NCBI RefSeq assembly: GCF_035918235.1
Contig: NZ_CP109485.1
Coordinates: 4,402,001-4,466,000, forward strand
Direction of reading: 5' to 3'
Source of the DNA: Streptomyces sp. NBC_01445
GTDB lineage: Bacteria > Actinomycetota > Actinomycetes > Streptomycetales > Streptomycetaceae
DNA: 64,000 bases
Shown: positions 44,506 through 53,753 of the stretch, in pieces
Layout of the letters: every line of letters starts with the position of its first letter
How positions within the stretch are numbered: the first letter of the stretch is position 1
Notes under the pieces: generated by a model
Seen by the model: the letters and a program-made list of their open reading frames with translations, nothing else
Database searches by the model: none
Told to the model about the DNA's origin: nothing
Program-made: the position numbers and the translations under genes

Positions 44506-44994
44506 TCAGACGGGCTGAGGCGCCCCGCCCCCCTCGGCCGGACCCGCAGGGGCGTCGCCCGCACCCGCTCCCGCGCCCTCCCCCTGCTCCTTGCGGTCAT
44601 AAGCGACCAGCGTGAGCACGATGAGCCCGAGCACGACCATCATGAAGACGAACGCGAGCCAGCCGACCAGGCCGATGCTGAACGCCCCGAGCAGCCCGTG
44701 CACGACAGCCGCGCTGATCAGCAGGATGCGGCCGAAGCCGGCCGGCCCGCGGTCGCGCACGGCGATGCGTACGAGGACGACCGCGCACAGCGCGAGATAG
44801 AGCCCGAAGAGCGCGCCCGCTATCCAGGCGGAGACGGACATGGCGCGGGGGTCGAGCCCGGCCAGGGACATGTCCTGGCGGTCGACGACCAGCCCCAGGA
44901 ACCAGTTGAGCAGGGCGATGCCGATCGCCTCCGCGAAGAGCACGATCGCGGCCACCCATGCCACCGGTCTGCGTGCCACCGGAACCCCACCCAC
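44506..44994 (-). CDS. Four-helix integral membrane protein
   Basis: A 162-residue protein with four predicted transmembrane helices (VAWVAAIVLFAEAIGIALLNWFLGLV; WIAGALFGLYLALCAVVLVRIAV; FGRILLISAAVVHGLLGAFSIGLVGWLAF; FMMVVLGLIVLTLVAYD) and a Gly/Ala/Pro-rich cytoplasmic tail. I recognise it as a conserved Streptomyces membrane protein found between maf and accA2, with no known function. ATG at 44994. It is divergent from accA2. Confidence 0.8.
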   Translation of the reverse strand: MGGVPVARRPVAWVAAIVLFAEAIGIALLNWFLGLVVDRQDMSLAGLDPRAMSVSAWIAGALFGLYLALCAVVLVRIAVRDRGPAGFGRILLISAAVVHGLLGAFSIGLVGWLAFVFMMVVLGLIVLTLVAYDRKEQGEGAGAGAGDAPAGPAEGGGAPQPV

Positions 44995-45335
44995 TTTCGA
45001 CTGCTGTTACCCCTAGTACGTCCGAGACAACGCGAACGCTACTAACGGGTAAACCGCGGGACAAGGGGTCTGCCCAAGGCAAAGAATCATTGGGCCATTC
45101 GTAGGGACTCCACAAAGAATCCTGGAGTGCCGCAGCGCCGTCTCACAGAGACCTAGCCCACTCTGGCGGGCTAGGGTTCGAAGAGGGAAGGCTGCGTACC
45201 CGGGCGCAACAAGGGGTTTCACCACTTGAGCGCGCCTCGAATAGCACTCCGTGTGGGCAAGCTCACTCATGGGGACGGGTCGAAAGCCCGTGTCGGCAGT
45301 CCCTAAACTCGGCTTGTTTCAAGGAGGGAGCCATC
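44995..45335. other. accA2 upstream region with a small hairpin
   Basis: This 341-base divergent gap is lower in GC than its flanks and carries a perfect 8-bp hairpin, CCTAGCCC (45152-45159) with GGGCTAGG (45168-45175). The ribosome binding site of accA2, AAGGAGGGAG, is at its right end. No convincing open reading frame or tRNA is present. It should hold the promoters of accA2 and the membrane gene. Confidence 0.5.
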
Positions 45336-47090
45336 GTGCGCAAGGTGCTCATCGCCAACCGTGGCGAAATCGCTGTCCGCGTGGCCCGGGCGTGCCGGGA
45401 TGCCGGTATCGCGAGCGTTGCCGTTTACGCGGAACCGGACCGGGACGCTTCGCATGTCCGGGCCGCGGACGAGGCGTTCGCGTTGGGCGGTGACACCCCG
45501 GCCACCAGCTATCTCGACATGGCGAAGGTGCTGCAGGCCGCCAAGGACTCCGGCGCGGACGCCATCCACCCCGGCTACGGATTCCTGTCGGAGAACGCGG
45601 AGTTCGCCCAGGCCGTCCTGGACGCCGGACTGATCTGGATCGGCCCGCCCCCGCAGGCCATCCGCGACCTCGGCGACAAGGTCGCCGCCCGGCACATCGC
45701 CCAGCGCGCCGGCGCCCCCCTGGTCGCCGGCACCCCGGACCCCGTATCCGGCTCCGACGAAGTCGTCGCGTTCGCCCGGGAACACGGCCTGCCCATCGCC
45801 ATCAAGGCAGCCTTCGGCGGCGGCGGCCGCGGCCTCAAGGTCGCCCGCACCCTCGAAGAGGTCCCCGAGCTCTACGACTCCGCCGTACGCGAAGCCGTCG
45901 CAGCCTTCGGCCGCGGCGAATGCTTCGTCGAGCGCTACCTCGACAAGCCCCGCCACGTCGAAACCCAGTGCCTCGCCGACCAGCACGGCAACGTGGTCGT
46001 CGTGTCCACCCGTGACTGCTCGCTGCAGCGCCGCCACCAAAAACTCGTCGAAGAAGCCCCCGCCCCCTTCCTCAGCCAGGCGCAGAACGAACAGCTCTAC
46101 ACCGCCTCCAAGGCCATCCTCAAGGAAGCCGGCTACGTCGGCGCCGGCACCGTCGAATTCCTCGTCGGCATGGACGGCACCATCTCCTTCCTCGAGGTCA
46201 ACACCCGCCTCCAGGTCGAACACCCCGTCACCGAAGAAGTCGCCGGCATCGACCTCGTACGCGAGATGTTCCGCATCGCCGACGGCGAAGAACTCGGCTA
46301 CACCGACCCCGCCCTGCGCGGCCACTCCTTCGAGTTCCGCATCAACGGCGAAGACCCCGGCCGCGGCTTCCTCCCCGCCCCCGGCACCGTCACCCGCTTC
46401 GCACCCCCCACCGGCCCCGGCATCCGCCTCGACGCCGGCGTCGAGACCGGCAGCGTCATCGGCCCCGCCTGGGACTCCCTCCTCGCCAAACTCATCGTCA
46501 CCGGCGCCACCCGCGAACAAGCCCTGCAGCGCGCCGCCCGCGCCCTGGCCGAGTTCGAGGTCGAAGGCATGGCCACCGCCATCCCCTTCCACCGCGCCGT
46601 CGTCACCGACCCGGCCTTCACCAGCGACCCCTTCACCATCCACACCCGCTGGATCGAGACCGAGTTCGTCAACGAGATCAAGCCCTTCGCCGCCACCCCC
46701 GACACGGACAGCGACGAGGAAACCGGCCGCGAGACCGTCGTCGTCGAGGTCGGCGGCAAACGCCTCGAGGTCTCCCTGCCCTCCTCCCTCGGCATGTCAC
46801 TGGCCCGCACCGGCCTCGCCGCCGGCGCCAAACCCAAACGACGCGCCGCGAAGAAGTCCGGCCCCGCCGCCTCCGGCGACACCCTCGCCTCCCCCATGCA
46901 GGGCACCATCGTCAAGGTCGCCGTCGAAGAAGGCCAGGAAGTCAAGGAAGGCGACCTCGTCGTCGTCCTGGAAGCCATGAAAATGGAACAACCCCTCAAC
47001 GCCCACCGCACCGGCACCATCAAGGGCCTCAGCGCCGAGATCGGCGCCTCCATCACCTCCGGCGCCACCATCTGCGAGATCAAGGACTGA
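45336..47090 (+). CDS. accA2: Acyl-CoA carboxylase alpha subunit (biotin carboxylase plus biotin carrier)
   Basis: A 584-residue protein that carboxylates its own biotin using ATP and bicarbonate and serves acetyl- and propionyl-CoA carboxylases. The biotin carboxylase part is residues 1-450: [25 protein letters not shown]-grasp [14 protein letters not shown], catalytic [16 protein letters not shown]. After an Ala/Lys-rich linker, the biotinyl domain at 515-584 has the biotin lysine Lys549 in [12 protein letters not shown] at 45336 follows AAGGAGGGAG. BirA and PccB at 40.7-43.3 kb are its functional partners. A terminator follows. Confidence 0.95.
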   Translation: MRKVLIANRGEIAVRVARACRDAGIASVAVYAEPDRDASHVRAADEAFALGGDTPATSYLDMAKVLQAAKDSGADAIHPGYGFLSENAEFAQAVLDAGLIWIGPPPQAIRDLGDKVAARHIAQRAGAPLVAGTPDPVSGSDEVVAFAREHGLPIAIKAAFGGGGRGLKVARTLEEVPELYDSAVREAVAAFGRGECFVERYLDKPRHVETQCLADQHGNVVVVSTRDCSLQRRHQKLVEEAPAPFLSQAQNEQLYTASKAILKEAGYVGAGTVEFLVGMDGTISFLEVNTRLQVEHPVTEEVAGIDLVREMFRIADGEELGYTDPALRGHSFEFRINGEDPGRGFLPAPGTVTRFAPPTGPGIRLDAGVETGSVIGPAWDSLLAKLIVTGATREQALQRAARALAEFEVEGMATAIPFHRAVVTDPAFTSDPFTIHTRWIETEFVNEIKPFAATPDTDSDEETGRETVVVEVGGKRLEVSLPSSLGMSLARTGLAAGAKPKRRAAKKSGPAASGDTLASPMQGTIVKVAVEEGQEVKEGDLVVVLEAMKMEQPLNAHRTGTIKGLSAEIGASITSGATICEIKD

Positions 47091-47114
47091 CCCTGATCTG
47101 CTGTCAGGGCACCT

Positions 47115-47163
47115 GACGCGAACGCCCGGCGGACCGGAGGACGGTCCACCGGGCGTTCGCGTC
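47115..47163. terminator. Terminator after accA2
   Basis: A long stem, GACGCGAACGCCCGG and its complement extended by GACCG/CGGTC, around a 5-base loop, followed by CATTT. It ends accA2 transcription 25 bases after the stop. Confidence 0.85.
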
Positions 47164-47234
47164 ATTTCGGCCCGTGGTCCGGCCGTCGCGGGATCAGGCA
47201 TCCTGGAGAGCGCGCGCACGACCAGGGAGGACCG

Positions 47235-47840
47235 ATGACGACCGGCACGGACCAGACGGACCGGCCCCGCCCGGCCCCTTCCGTACGCCCCATGCGGGCC
47301 GACGCACGCCGGAACTACGAGCGACTGCTCGCGGAGGCGCGTACGGCGTTCGCGGAGCACGGCACGGGCGCGTCCCTGGAGGACGTGGCGCGGCGCGCGG
47401 GCGTCGGCATCGGGACGCTCTACCGGCACTTCCCGAACCGGCACGCGCTGATGAGCGCGGTCTTCGAGGACGCGGTGAATGATCTGCTGGCGCGCTCGCG
47501 GGCGCTGCTCGCGGACCCGCAGCCATGCTCGGCGCTCGTGGCATGGCTGCGCGACATCATCACTCATGCGGGTGAGTACCGCGGGCTCTCACGTGCCCTC
47601 ATGTCGGCGTCGCACGACGCCAGTTCGGCCCTGTCGCGGTGCAGTACGCCGATGCGCGAGGCGGGCCAGGCCCTGCTGTCCAGGGCGCAGCGGGCAGGTG
47701 CCGTACGCGCAGACGTGTCGATCGGCGATCTGCTTCAGCTGACCAACGCGATCGCGCTGGCGGCGGAGGAGACCCCGGACGACCCGGAGCTGGCGGACCG
47801 GCTGCTCCGGCTGACGCTGCGAGGCATCACAGCAGGCTAG
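47235..47840 (+). CDS. TetR-family transcriptional regulator
   Basis: A 201-residue regulator. The helix-turn-helix occupies residues about 25-70: ADARRNYERLLAEARTAFAEHG, then SLEDVARRAGVGIGTLYRHFPNRHALM, a standard TetR/AcrR module. The C-terminal helices resemble the SbtR/TetR_C family that pairs with efflux or oxidative genes. ATG at 47235 gives MTTGTDQTDRP. No target gene is adjacent: accA2 ends upstream and DeoR is convergent. Confidence 0.87.
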   Translation: MTTGTDQTDRPRPAPSVRPMRADARRNYERLLAEARTAFAEHGTGASLEDVARRAGVGIGTLYRHFPNRHALMSAVFEDAVNDLLARSRALLADPQPCSALVAWLRDIITHAGEYRGLSRALMSASHDASSALSRCSTPMREAGQALLSRAQRAGAVRADVSIGDLLQLTNAIALAAEETPDDPELADRLLRLTLRGITAG

Positions 47841-47914
47841 GACTGCGGCCCACGACCGTCGACCGGCCCCGACGACCCGCAGCCGTACCGGCTCAGCCCC
47901 GCACGGAGCGCTGC

Positions 47915-48880
47915 TCAGCGCCGCCGGAGGTCGGCCACCCTTGCCGCGCGCTCAGGGGGTGCCTGGTCGAGGGCGGAAGCGCTGCGCAGCTGGGGACCGC
48001 CCGGGAGCTGGGTGCGGCGCTGGCCCGGCAGAGGTACGTCCCGGCGCGCCTGCCGCGTCGGGGCGGGGTCTCCCCCCGCCGGCCCGGTTCCGGTCGCCGA
48101 GGTTCCGGCGATCGCGATCTGCACCCCCTGGTCGGCGAGTGCCTGGAGTTCGGTGAGGGCGCGGTCGTCGTGGCCGGGCGGTTCGTCCGTCACGAGGCGC
48201 GTGATCACATCGGTCGGTACCGTCTGGAACATCGTGTCGGTGCCGAGCTTGGAGTGGTCGGCGAGGACGACGACCTCGGCCGCGGCCTGCACCAGCGCGC
48301 GGTCGACCGAGGCCGACAGCATGTTGGACGTGGAGAGGCCTCGTTCGGCGGTCAGACCACTGCCGGAGAGGAAGGCGCGGGTGACTCTGAGTCCCTGGAG
48401 GGACTGCTCGGCCCCGCTGCCCACGAGTGCGTAGTTGGAACCGCGCAGAGTGCCGCCCGTCATGACGACCTCGACCCTGTTGGCATGGGCCAACGCCTGT
48501 GCCACCAGAAGGGAGTTGGTGACGACGGTCAGCCCGGGGACGCGCGCGAGCCGGCGGGCCAGCTCCTGCGTGGTCGTACCCGCTCCCACCACAATGGCTT
48601 CGCCTTCTTCGACGAGGCCCGCGGCGAGGTCGGCGATGGCCGTCTTCTCTGCGGTCGCGAGATGTGATTTCTGCGGAAAGCCGGACTCCCGCGTGAATCC
48701 GCCCGGCAATACCGCACCGCCATGCCGGCGGTCGAGGAGTCCTTCTGCCTCCAGTGCGCGCACGTCCCGCCGTACGGTCACTTCGGAGGTCTGGACGACA
48801 CGGGCGAGCTCCCGGAGCGATACCGCTCCATTGGCCCGCACCATTTCGAGGATCAATTGACGACGTTCTGCAGCGAACAC
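47915..48880 (-). CDS. DeoR-family transcriptional regulator with an extended C-terminus
   Basis: A 321-residue regulator. The N-terminal winged helix is intact (RRQLILEMVRANGAVSLRELARVVQTSEVTVRRDVRALEAEGLL and RRHGGAV). The DeoR sensor domain spans residues 75-255, with GAGTTTQELARRL near the sugar-phosphate site, FLSGSGLTAERGLSTSN and LADHSKLG. The last 65 residues are Pro/Arg/Ala-rich and non-helical, about 60 beyond the family norm of 255, so the sequence may include a frame change near residue 256. Its neighbourhood (pnp, pmm, deoC) makes nucleoside or pentose-phosphate control plausible. Confidence 0.87.
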   Translation of the reverse strand: MFAAERRQLILEMVRANGAVSLRELARVVQTSEVTVRRDVRALEAEGLLDRRHGGAVLPGGFTRESGFPQKSHLATAEKTAIADLAAGLVEEGEAIVVGAGTTTQELARRLARVPGLTVVTNSLLVAQALAHANRVEVVMTGGTLRGSNYALVGSGAEQSLQGLRVTRAFLSGSGLTAERGLSTSNMLSASVDRALVQAAAEVVVLADHSKLGTDTMFQTVPTDVITRLVTDEPPGHDDRALTELQALADQGVQIAIAGTSATGTGPAGGDPAPTRQARRDVPLPGQRRTQLPGGPQLRSASALDQAPPERAARVADLRRR

Positions 48881-49062
48881 GAAACTGACAGTAACCCCAA
48901 CGACCGTCTGCTTTCAGCAGTTTGCGCCGAATAACAGAAGTTGTTCGCACGGAACGGCAGGAAGTGGTATAGACGCCTATCTCCCGCGCCTATGCCCTCC
49001 GCTTGGGTGGCAACAGGCTGTGACCTGCGGGAAGTTGATCGTGTCCGGTGAAAGCGCGGTCG

Positions 49063-50511
49063 TCAGGCTTCGTCGGCCGTCTTCCGCGTATGCAGCTGAC
49101 GCGCCACTTCGGCGATCGAGCCCGAAAGTGACGGGTACACGGTGAACGCCTTCGCGATCTGCTCGACCGTCAGGTTGTTGTCGACCGCGATCGAGATGGG
49201 ATGGATCAGCTCGCTCGCCCGCGGGGCGACGACCACACCGCCCACCACGATGCCCGTGCCGGGCCGGCAGAAGATCTTGACGAAGCCGTCGCGGATGCCC
49301 TGCATCTTGGCGCGCGGGTTGCGCAGCAGCGGCAGCTTCACCCCGCGGGCGTCGATCTTCCCGGCGTCGACGTCGGCCTGCGTGTAGCCGACCGTGGCGA
49401 TCTCGGGGTCGGTGAAGACGTTCGAGGAGACCGTCTTGAGGTTCAGCGGGGCCACCGCGTCGCCGAGGAAGTGGTAGACGGCGATGCGGCCCTGCATGGC
49501 GGCCACGGAGGCGAGCGCGAAGACGCCGGTCACGTCACCGGCGGCGTACACGCCGGGAGCGGTGGTCCTGGAGACCTTGTCGGTCCAGATGTGCCCGGAG
49601 TCCTTGAGCTTGACCCCGGCCTCCTCCAGGCCCATCCCGCTGCTGTTCGGGATGGCACCGACGGCCATCAGGCAGTGGGTGCCGGAGATGACGCGGCCGT
49701 CGGAGAGGGTGACCTCGACGCGGTCGCCGACGCGCTTGGCGGACTGGGCGCGCGAGCGGGCCATGACGTTCATGCCGCGGCGGCGGAAGACGTCCTCGAG
49801 GACGGCGGCGGCGTCCGGGTCCTCGCCGGGCAGGACGCGGTCGCGGCTGGACACGAGGGTGACGCGCGAGCCGAGGGCCTGGTAGGCGCCGGCGAACTCG
49901 GCGCCGGTGACACCGGAACCGACCACGATGAGCTCCTCGGGGAGCTCGTCGAGGTCGTAGACCTGGGTCCAGTTGAGGATGCGCTCGCCGTCGGGCTGGG
50001 CGTCGGGCACCTCGCGCGGGTGGCCGCCGGTGGCGATCAGGACGGCGTCGGCGGTGAGGGTCTCCTCGGTGCCGTCGGCGGTGCGCACGACGACCTTGCG
50101 GGAGCCGTCGGAGGCCTGCTGGCCTTCCAGGCGGCCGCGGCCGCGCATCACGCGGGCACCGGCCCGGGTGACGGACGCGGTGATGTCGTGGGACTGGGCG
50201 AGCGCGAGGCGCTTCACACGCCGGTTGACCTTGCCGAGGTCCACGCCGACGACCCGCGCGGGGCTGTCGATGTGCGGGGTGTCGTCGGCGACGATGATCC
50301 CCAGCTCCTCGTACGACGAGTCGAAGGTGGTCATCACCTCGGCCGTCGCGATCAGGGTCTTGGACGGGACGCAGTCGGTGAGCACCGACGCCCCGCCCAG
50401 GCCGTCGCAGTCGACGACGGTCACCTCCGCGCCGAGCTGGGCAGCCACGAGGGCCGCCTCATATCCGCCAGGTCCGCCACCGATGATCACGATCCGAGTC
50501 ACGTACTCCAT
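49063..50511 (-). CDS. lpdA: NAD(P)H-quinone/flavoprotein reductase of the LpdA type
   Basis: A 482-residue FAD protein with the lipoamide dehydrogenase fold. The FAD motif is VIIGGGPGGYEAALVAAQLGA and the second nucleotide motif LIVVGSGVTGAEFAGAYQALG. The redox-active region reads GGASVLTDCVPSKTL: the usual CxxxxC has lost its first cysteine, so it cannot use a disulphide and is not a true lipoamide dehydrogenase. Mycobacterium tuberculosis LpdA (Rv3303c), which lacks the same residue, reduces quinones. The C-terminus has SLSGSIAEVARQL in place of HxxE for lipoamide. ATG at 50511 is used; GTG at 50502 is an alternative. Confidence 0.9.
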   Translation of the reverse strand: MEYVTRIVIIGGGPGGYEAALVAAQLGAEVTVVDCDGLGGASVLTDCVPSKTLIATAEVMTTFDSSYEELGIIVADDTPHIDSPARVVGVDLGKVNRRVKRLALAQSHDITASVTRAGARVMRGRGRLEGQQASDGSRKVVVRTADGTEETLTADAVLIATGGHPREVPDAQPDGERILNWTQVYDLDELPEELIVVGSGVTGAEFAGAYQALGSRVTLVSSRDRVLPGEDPDAAAVLEDVFRRRGMNVMARSRAQSAKRVGDRVEVTLSDGRVISGTHCLMAVGAIPNSSGMGLEEAGVKLKDSGHIWTDKVSRTTAPGVYAAGDVTGVFALASVAAMQGRIAVYHFLGDAVAPLNLKTVSSNVFTDPEIATVGYTQADVDAGKIDARGVKLPLLRNPRAKMQGIRDGFVKIFCRPGTGIVVGGVVVAPRASELIHPISIAVDNNLTVEQIAKAFTVYPSLSGSIAEVARQLHTRKTADEA

Positions 50512-50628
50512 TGTCCCGCACGCTTCAAGTGCTTTCGCCCCGGGGGCCTCCGTCCGTGCGCGTCCCACGTCGGAGGGGTCTTGTGTTACGGGAGGGACCC
50601 CGGCCGCACCTGCCGTACCCTCGACCAC

Positions 50629-51066
50629 ATGTCGCTCTACGCCGCATACGCAAGCAATCTCGACGCGCGGCTGATGACGCGCCGCGCACCGCACTCGCCG
50701 ATGCGCGCGACGGGCTGGCTCAGCGGCTGGCGGCTGACGTTCGGGGGCGAGCACATGGGCTGGGAAGGCGCGCTCGCGACCCTCGTCGAGGCGCCCCGCT
50801 CGCAGGTCTTCGTCGCGCTGTACGACATCGCGCCGATGGACGAGGACTCCATGGACCGCTGGGAGGGCGTGGGGCTCGACATCTACCGGCGCATGCGCGT
50901 ACGCGTGGACACCCTGGAGGGTGAGGAACCCGCCTGGGTGTACGTGCTCAACGGGTACGAGGGCGGCTTCCCCTCGGCCCGCTATCTCGGCGAGCTGGCG
51001 GACGCGGCGGAGTCGGCCGGAGCCCCGCACGACTATGTGATGGAACTGCGCAAGCACCCCTGCTGA
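50629..51066 (+). CDS. Gamma-glutamylcyclotransferase-like protein
   Basis: A 145-residue protein with the GGCT fold: N-terminal [20 protein letters not shown] carries the family YxSNxx motif, with the catalytic glutamate near [16 protein letters not shown]. The C-terminal strands are [31 protein letters not shown]. Members remove gamma-glutamyl groups as 5-oxoproline. ATG at 50629. It is divergent from lpdA and followed 92 bases later by pnp, with the shared palindrome between. Confidence 0.86.
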   Translation: MSLYAAYASNLDARLMTRRAPHSPMRATGWLSGWRLTFGGEHMGWEGALATLVEAPRSQVFVALYDIAPMDEDSMDRWEGVGLDIYRRMRVRVDTLEGEEPAWVYVLNGYEGGFPSARYLGELADAAESAGAPHDYVMELRKHPC

Positions 51067-51121
51067 GCGGGCTTCGTCGGAAACGACAAGACAACGATCC
51101 CAATCCCGTGAGGTCTGTCAT

Positions 51122-51158
51122 CTACGCGCGTAGGACCGAACCGGCTACCCTCGATCGC
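51122..51158 (+). promoter_or_regulatory. pnp promoter with the 12-bp palindrome CTACGCGCGTAG
   Basis: CTACGCGCGTAG (51122-51133) is a perfect palindrome. TACCCT at 51146-51151 is a possible -10, and 7 bases after it is the GTG of pnp, with no ribosome binding site, so the mRNA is probably leaderless. The -35 position (about 51123-51128) falls inside the palindrome, so binding there would block polymerase. The same palindrome lies in the deoC promoter. Confidence 0.65.
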
Positions 51159-51995
51159 GTGAACGCATCTGTTACTCCGGACAACATCCAGGGCGCCACC
51201 CGATTCGATCCCCGGGTCGCCGCCGACGCCGCCGCCTCGCGCCTGCGCGAGCTCACGGGCGCCGACACCCACGACGTCGCCCTCGTGATGGGCTCCGGCT
51301 GGGCACCGGCCGTGGACGCCCTCGGCACCCCCGAGGCCGAGTTCCCCGTCACCGAGCTGCCCGGCTTCCCGCCGCCGGCCGTCGAGGGCCACGGCGGAAA
51401 GATCCGCTCGTACAAGATCGGTGACAAGCGCGCCCTCGTCTTCCTCGGCCGCACGCACTACTACGAGGGCCGCGGTGTCGCGTCCGTCGCGCACGGCGTC
51501 CGTACCGCCGTCGCCGCGGGCTGCAAGACCATCGTGCTGACCAACGGCTGCGGCGGGCTGCGCGAGGGCATGCGTCCCGGTCAGCCGGTCCTGATCAGCG
51601 ACCACCTGAACCTCACGGCGACGTCGCCGATCGTCGGCGCGAACTTCGTCGACCTCACGGACCTGTACTCCCCGCGGCTGCGCACCCTGTGCAAGGAGAT
51701 CGACCCTTCCCTCGAAGAGGGCGTCTACGCGCAGTTCCCCGGCCCGCACTACGAGACGCCGGCCGAGATCCGCATGGCCCGCACGATCGGCGCGGACCTC
51801 GTCGGCATGTCGACGGTCCTCGAGGCCATCGCGGCCCGCGAGGCGGGCGCCGAGGTGCTCGGCATCTCCCTCGTCACGAACCTGGCGGCAGGCATGACGG
51901 GCGAGCCCCTCAACCACGAAGAGGTGCTCCAGGCCGGCCGCGACTCCGCCACCCGCATGGGCGAGCTCCTGGGCAAGGTCCTGGACCGCATCTGA
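51159..51995 (+). CDS. Purine nucleoside phosphorylase
   Basis: A 278-residue trimeric-type PNP, which splits purine nucleosides with phosphate into base and (deoxy)ribose-1-phosphate. Motifs are [10 protein letters not shown], then [31 protein letters not shown] and [33 protein letters not shown] at 51159 gives MNASVTPD and is leaderless if the TACCCT -10 is right. The mutase gene starts 33 bases after it. Together they lead from nucleosides to pentose-5-phosphate. Confidence 0.93.
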   Translation: MNASVTPDNIQGATRFDPRVAADAAASRLRELTGADTHDVALVMGSGWAPAVDALGTPEAEFPVTELPGFPPPAVEGHGGKIRSYKIGDKRALVFLGRTHYYEGRGVASVAHGVRTAVAAGCKTIVLTNGCGGLREGMRPGQPVLISDHLNLTATSPIVGANFVDLTDLYSPRLRTLCKEIDPSLEEGVYAQFPGPHYETPAEIRMARTIGADLVGMSTVLEAIAAREAGAEVLGISLVTNLAAGMTGEPLNHEEVLQAGRDSATRMGELLGKVLDRI

Positions 51996-52028
51996 TCCCG
52001 TAGTGACACGCGAGAGGCTGGACGAACC

Positions 52029-53678
52029 GTGACCTTGCAGGACACCGAACTGCTCGCCAGGGCCGAGGCCTGGCTGGCCGAGGACCCCGACCCGGAGACC
52101 CGCGAGGAGCTGGCGAAGCTCATCGAGAGCGCCGACACCCCGGCGCTCGCCGAGCGCTTCGCCGGCACGCTCCAGTTCGGCACCGCGGGCCTGCGCGGCG
52201 AGCTCGGCGCGGGCCCCATGCGGATGAACCGTTCCGTGGTCATCCGCGCGGCGGCGGGCCTCGCGGCGTACCTCAAGAGCAAGGGCGAGGCGGGCGGCCT
52301 GGTCGTCGTCGGGTACGACGCGCGCCACAAGTCGGCGGACTTCGCGCGGGACACGGCGGCCGTCATGACGGGCGCCGGCCTGCGCGCCGCGGTACTGCCG
52401 CGCCCGCTGCCCACCCCGGTCCTGGCCTTCGCCATACGGCACCTGGGCGCGGTCGCGGGCGTGGAGGTCACGGCCAGCCACAACCCGCCCCGCGACAACG
52501 GCTACAAGGTCTACCTGGGCGACGGCTCCCAGATCGTGCCGCCCGCGGACGCCGAGATCGCGGCCGAGATCGCGGCGATTCGCACCCTCCACGACGTACC
52601 CCGCCCGGACTCCGGCTGGGAAACGCTCGGCGAAGACGTCCTGGAGGCCTACCTGGCCCGCACGGACACGGTCCTGTCCCCGGATTCCCCGCGCACGGCG
52701 CGCACGGTCTACACGGCGATGCACGGCGTCGGCAAGGACACCCTGCTCGCCGCGTTCGCACGAGCGGGCTTCCCCGAGCCGACCCTCGTGGCCGAGCAGG
52801 CGGACCCGGACCCGGACTTCCCGACGGTGGCGTTCCCGAACCCGGAAGAACCGGGCGCAATGGACCTGGCTTTCGCGACAGCCGGCGAAGCCGCCCCCGA
52901 CCTGATCATCGCGAACGACCCGGACGCGGACCGCTGCGCAGTAGCCGTAAAGGACAACGGAGACTGGCGAATGCTGCGAGGCGACGAGGTAGGGGCGCTG
53001 CTGGCGGCCCACCTGGTGGCACGAGGAGCAAGGGGCGTATTCGCGGAGTCGATCGTCTCGTCCTCCCTGCTCGGCCGTATCGCCGAAGCGGCCGGCCTCC
53101 CCTACGAGGAAACCCTGACGGGCTTCAAGTGGATCGCCCGGGTGGACGGCCTGCGCTACGGCTACGAGGAGGCGCTCGGCTACTGCGTGGACCCCGAGGG
53201 CGTACGGGACAAGGACGGCATCACGGCGGCGCTGCTGGTCACTGAACTGGCCTCGACGCTCAAGGAAGACGGCCGCACCCTCCTGGACGCACTCGACGAC
53301 CTGGCGGTGGCCCACGGCCTGCACGCGACGGACCAGCTCTCCGTACGGGTCGAGGACCTCACGATCATCGCGGAGGCGATGACCGCGCTCCGCGAAACAC
53401 CGCCGACAGAACTGGCGGGCCTCCCGGTGGTGAAGGCGGAGGACCTCACCCACGGCACAGCAACGCTCCCGCCCACAGACGGCCTCCGCTACACGCTGGA
53501 CGGCGAGTACCGAGCCCGGGTGATCGTCCGCCCGAGCGGCACAGAGCCCAAGCTGAAGTGCTACTTGGAAGCAGTGATCCCAGTGGCGAACCGCTCAGAC
53601 CTCCCCTCCGCCCGAGCAGAGGGCACGCGGGTACTGAACGCAATCAAGCAAGACCTGTCAGCGGCGGCAGGAATCTGA
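52029..53678 (+). CDS. Phosphosugar mutase (phosphopentomutase/phosphomannomutase family)
   Basis: A 549-residue alpha-D-phosphohexomutase. The catalytic phosphoserine loop is TASHNPPRDNG with Ser150; the metal loop is NDPDADR; the sugar-binding loop lies near CVDPEGVRDKDGI and the phosphate-binding tail is RPSGTEPKLKCY. The long form of about 550 residues (PGM2-like) includes human and bacterial phosphopentomutases. Beside pnp and deoC, the natural substrate would be (deoxy)ribose-1-phosphate, though it is often labelled phosphomannomutase. GTG at 52029. A terminator follows. Confidence 0.88.
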   Translation: MTLQDTELLARAEAWLAEDPDPETREELAKLIESADTPALAERFAGTLQFGTAGLRGELGAGPMRMNRSVVIRAAAGLAAYLKSKGEAGGLVVVGYDARHKSADFARDTAAVMTGAGLRAAVLPRPLPTPVLAFAIRHLGAVAGVEVTASHNPPRDNGYKVYLGDGSQIVPPADAEIAAEIAAIRTLHDVPRPDSGWETLGEDVLEAYLARTDTVLSPDSPRTARTVYTAMHGVGKDTLLAAFARAGFPEPTLVAEQADPDPDFPTVAFPNPEEPGAMDLAFATAGEAAPDLIIANDPDADRCAVAVKDNGDWRMLRGDEVGALLAAHLVARGARGVFAESIVSSSLLGRIAEAAGLPYEETLTGFKWIARVDGLRYGYEEALGYCVDPEGVRDKDGITAALLVTELASTLKEDGRTLLDALDDLAVAHGLHATDQLSVRVEDLTIIAEAMTALRETPPTELAGLPVVKAEDLTHGTATLPPTDGLRYTLDGEYRARVIVRPSGTEPKLKCYLEAVIPVANRSDLPSARAEGTRVLNAIKQDLSAAAGI

Positions 53679-53690
53679 AAAAGGGCAAGC

Positions 53691-53725
53691 GAAAGGCCGG
53701 GGTCGAAAAACGACCCCGGCCTTTC
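53691..53725. terminator. Bidirectional terminator after the mutase gene
   Basis: A perfect 15-bp stem, GAAAGGCCGGGGTCG with its complement, around AAAAA. The gap between the mutase and PH-domain stop codons is convergent, so both transcripts can end here. Confidence 0.88.
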
Positions 53726-53753
53726 CCGTACCTGAGCGGCCTACGCCCAAAGC

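Noticed and set aside
45171..45180. GGTTCGAA word resembling a tRNA T-loop
   Set aside because: No acceptor stem, anticodon arm or CCA-compatible end could be folded around it.
45013..45270. Minus-strand frame of 85 codons in the accA2 upstream gap
   Set aside because: Composition unlike the neighbours, no ribosome binding site, no recognisable family, and overlaps the probable promoter area.
48887..48896. GACAGTAACC upstream of the DeoR gene, identical to the half-site in the first MFS gene
   Set aside because: One 10-base half-site without a partner, 47 kb away and near an unrelated regulator; chance is a sufficient explanation.
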